Assembly (NCBI RefSeq): GCF_008806375.1
Contig: NZ_WAAT01000028.1
Location: 89,214 to 153,213 of the forward strand
Direction: 5' to 3'
Origin: Pseudotamlana haliotis
Lineage (GTDB): Bacteria > Bacteroidota > Bacteroidia > Flavobacteriales > Flavobacteriaceae
Length of the DNA stretch: 64,000 bases
Position numbers and translations under genes: made by a program
Part shown: positions 24,736 through 34,589 of the stretch, in pieces
Layout of the letters: each line of letters begins with the position of its first letter
How positions within the stretch are numbered: position 1 is the stretch's first letter
The notes under the pieces: generated by a model
Seen by the model: only the letters and a program-made list of their open reading frames with translations
Told to the model about the DNA's origin: nothing
Database searches by the model: none

Positions 24736-26988
24736 TTAATCTTCTTTTTTATCATTTCTAGGTTTTCTATCGTCACGACGGTTATCACGTCCGCGATTAT
24801 CTCTACCTCTGTTATCACGTCCACCAGAACGTTTGTCATCTCTTGGTGGTCTTGCTACATAACCTTCTGGTTTTGGCAAGATGGCTTTACGAGAAACTTT
24901 TTCTTTACGAGTTCTTGGGTCTACACCAAAGTACTTCACATCAAAAACATCTCCCATATTAACAACGTCACTTACGTTTTCAGTACGTTCCCATGCTAAT
25001 TCGCTTACGTGTAATAATACTTCGTTTCCTGGAGCATCTGTATATTCAACTACTGCACCAAAGTCAAGCATTTTAATCACTTTAACTTCGTAAACGCTTC
25101 CAACTTCAGGTTTAAATAATAAAGAATCTATTTTAGCTTGAACCGCATCAATACCTTCATTACCTACACCCAATATTTCAACGATTCCTTCTTCTGTAAC
25201 AGGATCTTCATTGATAACGATTGTAGTGTTTGTCTCTTTTTGTAGTTCTTGAATTACTTTTCCTCCAGGTCCAATTAATGCACCAATGAATTCATTAGGA
25301 ATTCTTCTAGTGATCATTTTAGGAGAGTGCTCTTTTACATCAGCATTAGGAGCAGAAATCGTATCGGTAATTTTACCTAAAATGTGTAAACGACCTTCAC
25401 GAGCTTGTTTTAAAGCATTTACAAGGATTTCATAAGACAACCCTTTTACTTTAATGTCCATTTGACAAGCGGTAATACCGTCAGCAGTACCAGTCACTTT
25501 AAAGTCCATATCACCTAAGTGATCTTCATCACCTAAGATATCAGATAACACTGCGTATTTTCCAGATTCAGCATCAGAAATTAATCCCATTGCGATACCA
25601 GAAACAGGTTTTGTTAATTGTACACCAGCATCCATAAGGGCCATTGTTCCAGAACAAACTGTTGCCATAGATGACGAACCGTTAGATTCTAAAATTTCTG
25701 AAACCACTCTTACTGTGTAAGGACAATCTTCAGGAACCATACCCTTTAAAGCACGTTGTGCTAAGTTTCCGTGTCCTACTTCACGACGAGACGTTCCACG
25801 AATTGGACGCGCTTCACCAGTTGAAAAAGGAGGGAAGTTATAGTGTAAATAGAAACGCTCTTCACCTTCATAAGATGGCATATCTATTTGGATTGCATCT
25901 CTAGATGTTCCTAAAGTAACCGTAGCTAAAGCTTGAGTTTCTCCACGTGTAAAGATAGCAGAACCGTGAGTTGATGGTAAATAATCTACCTCACACCAGA
26001 TTGGTCTAATTTCATCAGTTTTTCTACCGTCTAAACGTAAACCTTCGTTTAATGTTAAATCTCTAACAGCTGCTTTTTCAGCTTTACTGTAATATTTAGA
26101 AATTAAGTCACCTATGTCTTCTAATTCTTCTTCAGAAAAAGTCGCTTTAATTTCTTCTTTAATTTCACCAAAAGCAGCACCTCTTTCGTGCTTAGATGAA
26201 GCCGATTTTGCTACAGCATAAACTTTATCGTAAGCTAAATCGTGAATTTTTTGTGCTAAATCAGCATCTTCACGTTCTGGCTCGTACTCACGTACTTCTT
26301 TTTTACCAAAAGCTTCAGCTAATTTTACTTGAGCCGCACATTGTACTTTAATCGCTTCGTGTGCAAACTTGATAGCCTCAGTCATTTCTTCTTCAGAAAT
26401 CTCATCCATTTCACCTTCAACCATCATCACAGAATCAGCAGAAGCACCAATCATCATATCGATGTCAGACTCTTCTAATTGTGCACGTGTTGGGTTGATG
26501 ATAAATTCACCGTTTATACGTCCAACTCTAGCTTCAGAAATGGCACATTCAAATGGGAAATCAGATAATTGAATAGCAGCAGAAGCAGCTAATCCAGCCA
26601 TAGCGTCAGGCATAACATCTTCGTCATGAGACATTAATTGAATCATCACCTGAGTTTCAGAGTGGTAATCTTTTGGGAATAACGGACGTAAAACACGGTC
26701 TACTAAACGCATAGTTAATACTTCACCGTCACTAGGTCTTGCTTCTCTTTTGAAGAAACCACCTGGGTAACGTCCTGCAGCTGCAAATTTTTCACGATAA
26801 TCTACTGTTAACGGTAAAAAATCAACATCAGCTTGTTTGTAATTGGAAACAACTGTACATAATAACATACATTTTCCCGATTTAACAACAACAGAACCAT
26901 GTGCCTGTTTTGCTAATTTTCCAGTTTCAATAGAAATTTCTCTACCGTCACCTAGGTCTATGACCTCTTTAAAAACTTGTGGAATCAT
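24736..26988 (-). CDS. pnp: Polyribonucleotide nucleotidyltransferase (PNPase)
   Basis: 750 aa phosphorolytic 3'-5' exoribonuclease of the RNA degradation machinery. Two RNase PH domains flank a helical linker ([20 protein letters not shown]), followed by a KH domain ([17 protein letters not shown]) and an S1 domain ([20 protein letters not shown]). The last ~40 residues form an Arg/Gly/Asp-rich tail with repeated GRDNR units, probably unstructured and RNA-binding. It lies downstream of rpsO, the usual rpsO-pnp order. Confidence 0.98.
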   Translation of the reverse strand: MIPQVFKEVIDLGDGREISIETGKLAKQAHGSVVVKSGKCMLLCTVVSNYKQADVDFLPLTVDYREKFAAAGRYPGGFFKREARPSDGEVLTMRLVDRVLRPLFPKDYHSETQVMIQLMSHDEDVMPDAMAGLAASAAIQLSDFPFECAISEARVGRINGEFIINPTRAQLEESDIDMMIGASADSVMMVEGEMDEISEEEMTEAIKFAHEAIKVQCAAQVKLAEAFGKKEVREYEPEREDADLAQKIHDLAYDKVYAVAKSASSKHERGAAFGEIKEEIKATFSEEELEDIGDLISKYYSKAEKAAVRDLTLNEGLRLDGRKTDEIRPIWCEVDYLPSTHGSAIFTRGETQALATVTLGTSRDAIQIDMPSYEGEERFYLHYNFPPFSTGEARPIRGTSRREVGHGNLAQRALKGMVPEDCPYTVRVVSEILESNGSSSMATVCSGTMALMDAGVQLTKPVSGIAMGLISDAESGKYAVLSDILGDEDHLGDMDFKVTGTADGITACQMDIKVKGLSYEILVNALKQAREGRLHILGKITDTISAPNADVKEHSPKMITRRIPNEFIGALIGPGGKVIQELQKETNTTIVINEDPVTEEGIVEILGVGNEGIDAVQAKIDSLLFKPEVGSVYEVKVIKMLDFGAVVEYTDAPGNEVLLHVSELAWERTENVSDVVNMGDVFDVKYFGVDPRTRKEKVSRKAILPKPEGYVARPPRDDKRSGGRDNRGRDNRGRDNRRDDRKPRNDKKED

Positions 26989-27006
26989 AAATTTTGTAAT
27001 ACTAAA

Positions 27007-27120
27007 TTAAACAATGGTCGTTGTGTTGTTGTGTGTAGTGTTGTTGTCGACCAATGAAAAACTGTAATTAGCTTCTTCAATGCGTAGTTTAATCTCTTCG
27101 CTAGAGTTGTATTTTTTCAT
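27007..27120 (-). CDS. Possible 37-residue peptide between rpsO and pnp
   Basis: Minus-strand ATG 27120 to TAA 27007. The first 25 residues (MKKYNSSEEIKLRIEEANYS...) look like a charged helix with normal coding composition; the end is rich in Asn and Thr. It lies in the 209-base rpsO-pnp spacer in the same direction. No family recognised, and a chance frame is possible. Confidence 0.3.
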   Translation of the reverse strand: MKKYNSSEEIKLRIEEANYSFSLVDNNTTHNNTTTIV

Positions 27121-27197
27121 GATTTTAATTGAAAATTCAGTTTAAAATCACGAACAGCTAAGATAAAAAAAAGAGGCTAATTAAAGCCTCCTTTTTA

Positions 27198-27467
27198 TTA
27201 TTTTCTTAAACCTAGTTCTTTAACTATGGCACGATATCTTAAGATATCTTTCTTCGTTAAGTAATCTAGTAAAGCTCTACGCTTACCAACTAATTTTACT
27301 AATGAACGCTCAGTGTTAAAATCTTTACGATTGTTTTTTAAGTGCTCAGTTAAGTGGTTAATTCTTTGTGTAAACAAAGCAATTTGTCCTTCTGCTGACC
27401 CAGTATCGTTTTTTCCGTTACCGTGTTTAGCAAACATCTCTTGCTTTTCTTCTTTTGATAAATACAT
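27198..27467 (-). CDS. rpsO: 30S ribosomal protein S15
   Basis: 89 aa, exact family length, starting MYLSKEEKQEMF at ATG 27467. S15 signatures are GSAEGQIALFTQRINHLTEHL and RSLVKLVGKRRALLDYL. A longer frame upstream (to 27620) runs through the -7 promoter element and is rejected. S15 binds 16S rRNA and organises the small-subunit platform. Confidence 0.98.
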   Translation of the reverse strand: MYLSKEEKQEMFAKHGNGKNDTGSAEGQIALFTQRINHLTEHLKNNRKDFNTERSLVKLVGKRRALLDYLTKKDILRYRAIVKELGLRK

Positions 27468-27499
27468 GCTAATATTATTGTAAATGATTTTTATGTACA

Positions 27500-27516
27500 C
27501 GAAAGATTTTCTTTCG
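27500..27516 (-). promoter_or_regulatory. Hairpin at the 5' end of the rpsO mRNA
   Basis: CGAAAGA and TCTTTCG (7 bp) close a 3-base loop right at the predicted transcript start, 33 bases before the ATG. It may stabilise the message or take part in S15 autoregulation (inference). Confidence 0.4.
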
Positions 27517-27521
27517 AGCGG

Positions 27522-27529
27522 CAAATATA
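27522..27529 (-). promoter_or_regulatory. -7 promoter element for rpsO-pnp
   Basis: Minus strand TATATTTG is an exact TAnnTTTG match, 55 bases before the rpsO ATG. Confidence 0.65.
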
Positions 27530-27631
27530 CTAACTTTTTTGCGTTTGAAAGTTTTTTTACGTAACTTTTACTAATTAATTCCTTGTCAATAAAATAGATA
27601 GTAAATTTTTTTAATCGCAACCAACTAAAAA

Positions 27632-28741
27632 ATGAAAACTCTATTCTCTCAAAGTAATTTCCCAGATACTTATGATTCCTTGGAAAGTATTTTTAATAAT
27701 ACCTACAATGGTATTGCGATTCTTACTTTAGATGGTGATTGGATAAAGGTGAATGATAGTGTTTGTGAACTTTTTGGCTATAACAGGCTTGAATTGTTTA
27801 ACATGAATATAGAAAATATCATTTTTAGAGAGGACCTGGGAGTGCATCAAATTAAATATGAGCGTTTATTACAAGGTAAGATTAAGCGTTACCGTGTGAG
27901 ACAACGTTATTTCCATAAAGATGGTTCCCTTATTTGGGTGCTTATTTCGGTGTCTTTAATAGCCAATACCGATGGAAGCCCAGGGCAAATGATTTGGCAA
28001 TTTTCCGACATCACTAACAGGAAGCGAAATCAAGACAAGCTAAAACTTATGTTGAGTGTGGTTCGTGAGCAGAATGAACGTTTAACTGCTTTCGCCGATA
28101 TCATTACTCATAATCTTAGATCATATTCAGGAAACTTATCTACAATTAAAAAATTTTTAGAAGAAGAATTTACTTGGTTGAAAGACAATGAAAACTTTGA
28201 GCTCTTATCTCATGCTATCGAAAACCTTGAAGATACCGTATCTCATTTAACTGAAGTTGCAAAAATTAAACAAGTTGATCCAAGTGAACTAAAGCATTTA
28301 AATCTATACGATTATGTAGATAAGGCTATTCATACGGTTGCTGCTTTTGCTAAAAACACAAGTAGCCAAATTATAAATGAAGTAGATGAGGAATTACTTA
28401 TTAAAGGTATTCCGGCTTATTTAGATAGTATTATTTTAAATTTTTTAACCAATGCGATAAAGTATAGACATGAATCGAGGGAGGCTCAAATTAAATTAGA
28501 GGCCCTTAGAAAAGAAGGGTTTGTAGTTCTAAAAATTACTGATAATGGCCAGGGCATTGAGTTAGAAAAATACGGAGATAAGTTGTTTCAAATGTATAAG
28601 ACCTTTCATTCCCATAAAGATGCCATAGGTATTGGGTTGTTTATTACTAAAAATCATATTGAATCTTTAGGAGGAACCGTAAAAGTGGAAAGCGAAATAG
28701 GAGAGGGTACTGAATTCTCTATTTATTTTAGAAGCGCATAA
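27632..28741 (+). CDS. PAS-domain sensor histidine kinase
   Basis: 369 aa, soluble. PAS domain about 15-130 (NTYNGIAILTLDGDWIKVND ... WQFSDITNRKR), with a PAC-type end. The dimerisation segment has phospho-acceptor His160 in FADIITHNLRSY; the ATPase domain shows N box LNFLTNAIKYR, G1 ITDNGQGIE and G2 IGIGLFITK. The ITHNLR H-box is typical of Bacteroidota PAS kinases. No response regulator is adjacent, so the partner is unknown. Divergent from rpsO. Confidence 0.9.
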   Translation: MKTLFSQSNFPDTYDSLESIFNNTYNGIAILTLDGDWIKVNDSVCELFGYNRLELFNMNIENIIFREDLGVHQIKYERLLQGKIKRYRVRQRYFHKDGSLIWVLISVSLIANTDGSPGQMIWQFSDITNRKRNQDKLKLMLSVVREQNERLTAFADIITHNLRSYSGNLSTIKKFLEEEFTWLKDNENFELLSHAIENLEDTVSHLTEVAKIKQVDPSELKHLNLYDYVDKAIHTVAAFAKNTSSQIINEVDEELLIKGIPAYLDSIILNFLTNAIKYRHESREAQIKLEALRKEGFVVLKITDNGQGIELEKYGDKLFQMYKTFHSHKDAIGIGLFITKNHIESLGGTVKVESEIGEGTEFSIYFRSA

Positions 28742-28774
28742 AAAAACCTGCTTTAAAATTTAAAGCAGGTTTTT
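28742..28774. terminator. Bidirectional terminator between the histidine kinase and accD
   Basis: AAAAACCTGCTTTAAA pairs with TTTAAAGCAGGTTTTT; it serves two converging genes. Confidence 0.85.
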
Positions 28775-28795
28775 GTTTATTATTTTTTGAGAAAT

Positions 28796-29653
28796 TTAAG
28801 CTCTTAGCGGTTGGTTTAAAACCAAATCTAAATATTGATTCACTTTATTCTTCAATTCTTTACGGTGGGTGATAAAATCTAAGAAACCATGTTCTAGTAA
28901 AAACTCTGAAGTTTGAAATCCTTCTGGAAGATCTTTTCCAGTGGTATCTTTTACAATTCTAGGACCAGCAAAACCGATTAATGCACCAGGTTCTGCGATA
29001 TTAATATCACCGAGCATTGCAAATGATGCTGTAATACCTCCTGTAGTTGGGTCTGTACAAAGTGAAATATAAGGAATTCCTGCGTCTGCCAACTGGGCAA
29101 GTTTAACCGATGTTTTAGCCAATTGCATTAAAGATAAGGCGGCTTCCATCATACGTGCACCTCCAGATTTAGAAATTACCATTAAAGGTATATTGTTTTT
29201 AAGAGAATAATCTGCTGCACGAGCAATTTTCTCACCTACAACACTACCCATTGAGCCTCCAATAAAGGCAAAATCCATACAAGCAACTACTAAATCTTTA
29301 CCTTTAGACTTTCCTACTGCTGTACGAACAGCATCTTTTAAATTGGTTTTAGCTTGTGCCGTTTTTAAACGCTCGGGATAATTTTTTGTATCCTCAAATT
29401 TTAAAGGATCTTTAGACTCTAGATTCGTGTCTAATTCTTTGAATTTATTATCGTCAAAAAGTATTTCAAAATACTCTTTACTGCCTATTCTTACGTGGTA
29501 ACCATCTTCTGGGCTTACATAAAAATTCTTTTCTAATTCTTCAGTGTCTACAATCTTACCGGTTGGAGATTTGTACCACAGCCCCTTGGGGGTGTCTTTT
29601 TTCTCTTCGGTAGTTGTTGTGATTCCTTTTGTTGTTCTTTTAAACCAAGTCAT
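28796..29653 (-). CDS. accD: Acetyl-CoA carboxylase carboxyltransferase subunit beta
   Basis: 285 aa. The crotonase-type core is clear: [38 protein letters not shown] and [17 protein letters not shown]. It transfers CO2 from biotin to acetyl-CoA with AccA, the first step of fatty-acid synthesis. The N-terminal zinc ribbon of most AccD proteins is altered: the two CxxC pairs are replaced in [18 protein letters not shown] and [13 protein letters not shown], leaving no Cys there. The first ~25 residues are Thr/Lys-rich and probably disordered. Confidence 0.96.
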   Translation of the reverse strand: MTWFKRTTKGITTTTEEKKDTPKGLWYKSPTGKIVDTEELEKNFYVSPEDGYHVRIGSKEYFEILFDDNKFKELDTNLESKDPLKFEDTKNYPERLKTAQAKTNLKDAVRTAVGKSKGKDLVVACMDFAFIGGSMGSVVGEKIARAADYSLKNNIPLMVISKSGGARMMEAALSLMQLAKTSVKLAQLADAGIPYISLCTDPTTGGITASFAMLGDINIAEPGALIGFAGPRIVKDTTGKDLPEGFQTSEFLLEHGFLDFITHRKELKNKVNQYLDLVLNQPLRA

Positions 29654-29702
29654 ATTGATTAATATATTTTAATGTTTTAGCTGGGCTAAAAAATTGTGGT
29701 TT

Positions 29703-29710
29703 CAAATATA
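29703..29710 (-). promoter_or_regulatory. -7 promoter element for accD
   Basis: Minus strand TATATTTG, exact TAnnTTTG match, 50 bases before the ATG. Confidence 0.6.
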
Positions 29711-29878
29711 AATGTTATCTGGCTACATTTTCTTAAAATTTTAATCTGAAAATATTTCATCTTAAAAACAGGAAAAAGCCTGACTACAAAATTAAGCCTT
29801 TTTTTAAATTTCTAGCATTCACATTTAGATTTTATTAAGCAGACTTCGGTATTTTATTGAAAAATAGCGATATAACTA

Positions 29879-29909
29879 AAAAAGGTCCTGCAAGAAGCAG
29901 AACCTTTTT
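29879..29909. terminator. Rho-independent terminator of the aldolase gene
   Basis: AAAAAGGTCCTGC pairs with GCAGAACCTTTTT with one mismatch and a 5-base loop; T runs occur on both strands. Confidence 0.8.
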
Positions 29910-29939
29910 CATAATATTTGTAGTAAATCTATATTAAAC

Positions 29940-31007
29940 TTATAAAGTATTTACGTTGTTTAAGTCTTCAAAAGCCTTTTTTAAACGTGCAACAAAGGTT
30001 TTTTCACCTTCACGAAGCCAAACGCGAGGGTCATAGAATTTTTTGTTTGGAGAGTCATCACCGTCAGGGTTACCTATTTGCGCTTTTAAATACTCTGATT
30101 TTTCATCCATGTAATCTCTAATACCCGTCATGAATGCATACTGTAAATCGGTATCAATATTCATTTTAATAACACCGTAGCTAATACCTTCACGAATTTC
30201 TTCAACAGTAGATCCTGATCCACCATGGAAAACAAAATCGATATGGTTGTGTTCTACGTTATATTTCTTAGAGATATATTCTTGAGAATTTTTTAAGATT
30301 TTTGGCGTTAATTTTACGTTTCCTGGTTTGTATACCCCGTGTACGTTCCCAAAAGCTGCTGCGATTGTAAATTGCGGACTCACTTTACTTAATTCTTCGT
30401 AAGCGTACGCCACTTCTTCAGGTTGCGTATATAATTTAGAATCATCAACATCTGAATTATCAACCCCATCTTCTTCACCACCAGTAATTCCTAGCTCAAT
30501 TTCTAAAGTCATACCCATTTTGCTCATGCGCTCTAAGTAGGTTTTACAAATAGCGATGTTTTCTTCAATAGGCTCTTCAGATAAATCAATCATGTGAGAA
30601 CTGAATAAAGGTTTTCCTGTTTCAGCGAAATGTTTTTCACTAGCATCTAGTAATCCATCAATCCAAGGTAATAGTTTTTTAGCACAGTGGTCTGTATGTA
30701 AAATAACAGGAACTCCATAAGCCTCTGCTAAAATATGAACATGTTTGGCGCCAGCGATTCCACCAGCAATTGCGGCTTGTTGGCCGTCGTTACTTAGGCC
30801 TTTTCCTGCATTAAATTGCGCGCCACCATTTGAAAATTGAATAATCACAGGAGCATTTAAGTCTCTTGCCGTTTCTAAAACACCGTTTATGGTATCTGAA
30901 CCTATTACGTTTACTGCTGGAAGTGCAAAGTTATTAGCTTTTGCATGGTTGAAAATAGCCTGAACTTCTTGTCCTGTAGCTACACCTGGTTTTATGTTAT
31001 GCCTCAT
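29940..31007 (-). CDS. fbaA: Class II fructose-bisphosphate aldolase
   Basis: 355 aa, class IIA length. Zinc and catalytic motifs: ILHTDHCAKKLLPW (catalytic Asp and Zn His), ELGITGGEEDGV, FGNVHGVYKPG (Zn His) and FVFHGGSGST (Zn His), then KMNIDTDLQYA. It cleaves fructose-1,6-bisphosphate in glycolysis and acts in reverse in gluconeogenesis. It is a single-gene unit with its own terminator. Confidence 0.97.
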   Translation of the reverse strand: MRHNIKPGVATGQEVQAIFNHAKANNFALPAVNVIGSDTINGVLETARDLNAPVIIQFSNGGAQFNAGKGLSNDGQQAAIAGGIAGAKHVHILAEAYGVPVILHTDHCAKKLLPWIDGLLDASEKHFAETGKPLFSSHMIDLSEEPIEENIAICKTYLERMSKMGMTLEIELGITGGEEDGVDNSDVDDSKLYTQPEEVAYAYEELSKVSPQFTIAAAFGNVHGVYKPGNVKLTPKILKNSQEYISKKYNVEHNHIDFVFHGGSGSTVEEIREGISYGVIKMNIDTDLQYAFMTGIRDYMDEKSEYLKAQIGNPDGDDSPNKKFYDPRVWLREGEKTFVARLKKAFEDLNNVNTL

Positions 31008-31142
31008 TTTAAATAATTATGTGTTATGAGTTGTTAGTTTGGTATAAATGTAAACAAAATTTAAAAAAAATTAAGGTTTTACACGCTTGAAAACGTTAAA
31101 AATAAACTAAAACGTTGTAGTGTGTGCTTTTGTAAAATGGGG

Positions 31143-33668
31143 TTAAAAAGGGTAATTTATACCTATATTATATACGGCATTAGAAAAGTTATATTCTTGA
31201 AACCATCGGTTTTCTTTGTCGTAAGCAGGGTCGTGAGTTTTAAAGCCAATATCAAAACGAAAAACAAAAAAACTAAAGTCATATCTTAGTCCGAAACCAC
31301 TACCCACGGCAAGATCTTCAAGGGATTTCAATCCTGTAAACGTGGCGCCTTCATCGGTAACGTTATCCCAAGCATTCCATATATTTCCAACGTCTACAAA
31401 AACAGCACCATAGAATTTGTCGAAAATATGAAAACGTTGTTCTGCATTGAAGGCTAGTTTTAAATTAGCCTCATTAAATTCATCAGTCGATTGTGAGCTT
31501 CCAGGGCCAAGACTATAGGCCGTCCAGGCTCTGTTGTCATTTGGTCCTCCAGCAAAGAAACTTTTAGAAAAAGGGATACTATTTGAGTTGCCGTAAGGAA
31601 CAGCAACCCCTAGAAAACTCCTAAAAGCAAACACATTTTTTTTGCCCAAATCCCAGTGTTTAATATATTCTATTTCGGTCTTCACAAATTGTGAATAGGC
31701 TACATCAAACAAGGTATTTCGGCCTTCATCGTCTTGTTTAAGATTTAATAAGTTAGCACTTAAATTTAGCAGGTTCCCTGCAGGTTCTATTTTAAAGCGG
31801 AAAATCGAATAGTCTTCATCAAACAGGCTAGTGCGCTCGTTGACTGTTACGTTCCAACTCGCCGATAATATTAAGTTGTTTTCTGTTAATCGGTTTTTAC
31901 GTTCACTGATACTATTTACGGTGTTGTATTCATCATCAGTAAATTCTGGTGGTGGAGGCACAGTAGTAGCGTATGCAATAAACTCATCGGCCTGATCGGG
32001 GATGCCTAAATCCTCATCAGGTCCTATGTAATTGACGTCATGAGCGATGTTATTTAATGATTCATAGGAGTTTTGATAAACATCAAAATACGCGTCAACA
32101 TTTAAGTTTTGTACATATTGAATGTTGAATACCTCTAGTCTATTAACCACCGTTTTATTTGGTGCCCAATTGTAATTAAAAACGCCACCAAAAGTTTGCT
32201 TATCTAGCCCTATATTGGTTTGACTGGTCATCGCTAAGCTAATGTTAGTGGTAGGCGACATGTATTTTGGAATGAGATGCTTGGTGTAAAAAGGCGAGAA
32301 AAACCTAGGAATGGTTAACCTGAAATCGATTCCATATTCAATAATATCAAAGAAAGCATCTGTTTGGCTGTTATTGTCTTTTGATGAGCCTATGGATCCT
32401 TTTCCAGCAATTTCTAAAGTTTCAGCACCTCTAAAGATATTTCTCATGAGTAAACTCGGGTTTAATGAAAACCCTAAAGTTTGAATGTTGCTGGTTGACA
32501 CATCAGTACTAAACCCAAGACTAAACTTTTTTAATGGCGTTAATAGTATGGTGTCGGTTATGGTGTTGTCTAACCGTTCTGTAACTTCGATATGTGGATA
32601 CCTAAAGGTACGTAGTTCTTTTAAGTGGCGATACGTGTTAATCATATCTTCATCTCTAAATACATCACCTGGTTTAATGAAAACAGCATCCACAATGGCT
32701 TTAGGTTGGTGCTTCATTTTTCCATAACTGTAAAATTTGTAACCGTTAAAAAAGGTAGAGTCCTGAAATGGTTTTCCCCGATTTTCATAGGTGTAATCAG
32801 TAACAATATTAACGTCTCTAATGGTATAAACATCAAATGGAACACGTTTTATGGAATCATGGTCTCTTATTGGCCGGTTTTGGATGGTGAGCCCTACATT
32901 TACTTTTTTATTGGTTCCAATGGTGTCAATTTCAAAAGTGATGTAATCTTGGTTAAAGTGGTACACTCCAGAGTTTCGTAACCGTGAGGAAATACGACTG
33001 CGTTCATCATCAAAATTAGCCGTTTTATATTGTTCATTAGATTTAATAAAGGACTCTTCTTTATAGCGGTCATAAATTGACGCTACCTTTGGCGATTTAA
33101 TGGTTTCTGTAATCGAGTCAATTAAATAACCGGTACCTGTATTTACATCATACTTTATAGAAGCTCGTTTTTCACCTGCTTCAATAATTTTATAATGGGC
33201 TTCAGCATTAAACCAGCCATTATTTATATAGTAGGCTTCTAAACGGTTTACAGATTTTTTTGCCTTAACTTCACTAATAATTACAGGGGGCTCACCTGTT
33301 TCTTTTAACCAATTATTAAAACCAATAGCCGATCGGCGTAGATTATCTACCTGTTTTTGTGAATATCTTCGTTTTAAGCGCTCGTGTCTTTGGGGTTTTG
33401 CTTCAAGCCAGGCATCAAAAATAGAATCTCTATTAGGGCGTGCAGTATTGTAAAGGTGTAAGCGCAGAGGTGTACCAAAGAATTTGCGATTGGGGTGCTG
33501 GTACAATAAATTTTCAGTGGTTTCTGAATTGTCCTTTTTTTCGTCGATAAACACTTCGTTTTCTGTTAATAACAGTTCTCCCTCATGGACTCTTTTAACG
33601 GTGTCGCAAGAGAAAACTTGCCCTATTAATAAAGCTAGAATACATATTTTTATGTGTTGTTTTTTCAA
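31143..33668 (-). CDS. tamL: TamL-type BamA/TamA family outer membrane lipoprotein
   Basis: 841 aa. The N-terminus is a lipoprotein signal (KICILALLIGQVFSC), followed by POTRA-like domains (RLEAYYINNGWFNAEAHY, FRDEDMINTYRHLKELRTFR) and a 16-strand Omp85 barrel with the late FFAGGPNDNRAWTAYSLGPG segment (a variant of the lid-loop motif) and C-terminal INYPF. It is the lipidated TamA-like protein of Bacteroidota that works with TamB in envelope assembly. The best start is TTG 33668. The rRNA methyltransferase gene is divergent, the usual synteny. Confidence 0.9.
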   Translation of the reverse strand: MKKQHIKICILALLIGQVFSCDTVKRVHEGELLLTENEVFIDEKKDNSETTENLLYQHPNRKFFGTPLRLHLYNTARPNRDSIFDAWLEAKPQRHERLKRRYSQKQVDNLRRSAIGFNNWLKETGEPPVIISEVKAKKSVNRLEAYYINNGWFNAEAHYKIIEAGEKRASIKYDVNTGTGYLIDSITETIKSPKVASIYDRYKEESFIKSNEQYKTANFDDERSRISSRLRNSGVYHFNQDYITFEIDTIGTNKKVNVGLTIQNRPIRDHDSIKRVPFDVYTIRDVNIVTDYTYENRGKPFQDSTFFNGYKFYSYGKMKHQPKAIVDAVFIKPGDVFRDEDMINTYRHLKELRTFRYPHIEVTERLDNTITDTILLTPLKKFSLGFSTDVSTSNIQTLGFSLNPSLLMRNIFRGAETLEIAGKGSIGSSKDNNSQTDAFFDIIEYGIDFRLTIPRFFSPFYTKHLIPKYMSPTTNISLAMTSQTNIGLDKQTFGGVFNYNWAPNKTVVNRLEVFNIQYVQNLNVDAYFDVYQNSYESLNNIAHDVNYIGPDEDLGIPDQADEFIAYATTVPPPPEFTDDEYNTVNSISERKNRLTENNLILSASWNVTVNERTSLFDEDYSIFRFKIEPAGNLLNLSANLLNLKQDDEGRNTLFDVAYSQFVKTEIEYIKHWDLGKKNVFAFRSFLGVAVPYGNSNSIPFSKSFFAGGPNDNRAWTAYSLGPGSSQSTDEFNEANLKLAFNAEQRFHIFDKFYGAVFVDVGNIWNAWDNVTDEGATFTGLKSLEDLAVGSGFGLRYDFSFFVFRFDIGFKTHDPAYDKENRWFQEYNFSNAVYNIGINYPF

Positions 33669-33741
33669 ATGAAGGATAGTTAATTCAGGGGTTTAAAGGT
33701 GTTTTTGTTTAGAATTACGCTTAAAAAGATTCATTAAGCAT

Positions 33742-33749
33742 CAAAAATA
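33742..33749 (-). promoter_or_regulatory. -7 promoter element for tamL
   Basis: Minus strand TATTTTTG, TAnnTTTG match, 74 bases before the TTG start. Confidence 0.5.
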
Positions 33750-33842
33750 CGGTATTTAAGCTAAAAAAAATATTTAATTAATTCTTGTCTGAGTAAATCT
33801 TATGATTATTTTCTTTTCTTTATAAAAAATTAAAAACGGTAC

Positions 33843-34562
33843 ATGCTTTCTAAGAGTCAGATCAAATTAATTACAAGTTTAAAGCAGAAAAAATACAGAC
33901 AGCAACATGGTTTTTTTGTTGTTGAAGGCATAAAAACTATTCACGAACTGCTAGACTCCCATTTAGAGCTCCATCAACTTTTTACGACTGAATCTTTTGG
34001 TAATGGTGGAACGCATGAGGTATTGATTTCTGCAGCCGAGTTAAAAAAAATAAGTTTTTTAACAACACCTAATAAAGCATTAGCGCTTTTTAAAATGCCT
34101 GATCTTAAACAAGTTGTAAGTGAAGGCTTGATACTTGCTCTTGACGATGTTAGAGACCCTGGGAACTTAGGAACGATAATCAGGTTATGTGATTGGTTCG
34201 GGATAAAAGATTTGGTATGTAGTAAGCAAACTGTAGACTGCTATAATCCTAAGGTGGTTCAAGCTACGATGGGCTCTATAACCCGTGTTAATATTAGTTA
34301 TTTAGATATGGAAGCCTTTCTTAATGATTATAATAAACCGATTTTAGGTGCTTTTATGGATGGTGATAACGTATATAAAACAGCACTTCCAAAAGAAGGT
34401 GTTTTGGTTATGGGTAATGAAGCTAACGGGGTTTCAGAAGCTGTTGAAAATTTAATCACTTCAAAAATTTCCATCCCAAGATTTGGCGATCTACAAGTTA
34501 CTGAAAGCTTAAATGTCGCCACAGCCACAGCAATTTTACTTAGTGAATTAAAACGTGAGTAG
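33843..34562 (+). CDS. TrmH/SpoU family RNA 2'-O-methyltransferase
   Basis: 239 aa. An N-terminal substrate-binding domain (KKYRQQHGFFVVEGIKTI) precedes a SPOUT domain with motif 1 DDVRDPGNLGTIIR, motif 2 VLVMGNEANGVSE and motif 3 SIPRFGDLQVTESLNVATAT, the knotted SAM site. It probably methylates a ribose in rRNA or tRNA; the exact nucleotide cannot be read from sequence. Divergent from tamL. Confidence 0.92.
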   Translation: MLSKSQIKLITSLKQKKYRQQHGFFVVEGIKTIHELLDSHLELHQLFTTESFGNGGTHEVLISAAELKKISFLTTPNKALALFKMPDLKQVVSEGLILALDDVRDPGNLGTIIRLCDWFGIKDLVCSKQTVDCYNPKVVQATMGSITRVNISYLDMEAFLNDYNKPILGAFMDGDNVYKTALPKEGVLVMGNEANGVSEAVENLITSKISIPRFGDLQVTESLNVATATAILLSELKRE

Positions 34563-34589
34563 AACCTTAGGTCTTCCGCGAAAGCGATT

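Noticed and set aside
27468..27620. N-terminal extension of ribosomal protein S15
   Set aside because: It spans the promoter -7 element and would make S15 51 residues too long.
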